A stretch of DNA of 13,381 nucleotides from Dehalococcoidia bacterium UBA2777. Lineage in GTDB: Bacteria; Chloroflexota; Dehalococcoidia; UBA2247; UBA2777. The notes beneath the pieces are model-generated. The model saw nothing but the letters and a program-made list of their open reading frames with translations. It searched no databases and was not told the origin of the DNA. The stretch spans positions 1 to 13,381 of the forward strand of contig DEIJ01000140.1 of NCBI GenBank assembly GCA_002352365.1, in the 5' to 3' direction. The stretch's first letter is position 1. Every line of letters begins with the position of its first letter. The position numbers and the translations under genes were made by a program. Positions 13,373 to 13,381 of the stretch are shown here, in pieces.

Positions 13373-13381
13373 CCAGCGAAT

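Noticed and set aside
1..13381. CRISPR array, transposase, integrase or phage genes
   Set aside because: No regularly spaced repeats and no motifs of these protein families were seen on either strand.

Overview
The window is a compact bacterial chromosome segment with intermediate GC content. Its gene content fits the Chloroflexota class Dehalococcoidia best. It carries a DUF5679 mini-protein, remnants of a DUF2851 gene, a prokaryotic inositol-phosphate synthase next to a PimA-like mannosyltransferase and a CDP-alcohol phosphatidyltransferase, strictly anaerobic-style acyl-CoA dehydrogenases, and an exported chelatase-like protein. The taxonomic call is inference from family content and was not tested by a search.

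Layout. (1) Positions 1-910: the 3' end of a radical-SAM/helix-hairpin-helix protein, then a good promoter with a palindrome over its -10 element, a 46-aa DUF5679 protein, and a decayed universal stress protein remnant. (2) Positions 911-7066: a tightly packed plus-strand run. It starts with a phosphatidylinositol module (ino1, a PimA-like glycosyltransferase, a CDP-alcohol phosphatidyltransferase and a 60-aa two-helix membrane protein). It continues with purA, ruvB, a secreted or lipid-anchored staphylococcal-type nuclease and a free-standing NIL-domain protein. (3) Positions 7076-10508: a minus-strand operon of two tandem, colinear acyl-CoA dehydrogenase paralogues followed by tgt. It meets the plus-strand run tail to tail with only 9 bp between stop codons. 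(4) Positions 10531-11251: a badly broken DUF2851 pseudogene on the minus strand, with at least two large internal deletions and several frameshifts. (5) Positions 11252-13381: a regulatory region with nested inverted repeats, a perfect-spacing sigma70-type promoter and a roughly 200-nt structured leader. It drives an exported protein of the ferrochelatase fold and a 56-aa membrane protein.

How the genes fit together. Ino1 makes inositol-3-phosphate, the phosphatidyltransferase can attach it to CDP-diacylglycerol, and the GT4 enzyme can mannosylate the resulting lipid, so the first four genes of the run read as an inositol-lipid pathway. purA, ruvB and tgt are housekeeping genes.

The parts most worth attention are: the secreted ferrochelatase-like protein with a Met-rich insertion behind a long structured leader; the acyl-CoA dehydrogenase pair, in which both copies lack the usual C-terminal catalytic Glu and only one has the alternative Glu; and the clustering of gene decay (usp remnant, DUF2851 remnant, DUF5679 missing one Zn-ligand Cys). 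No CRISPR array, complete tRNA, rRNA, transposase or phage gene was seen.
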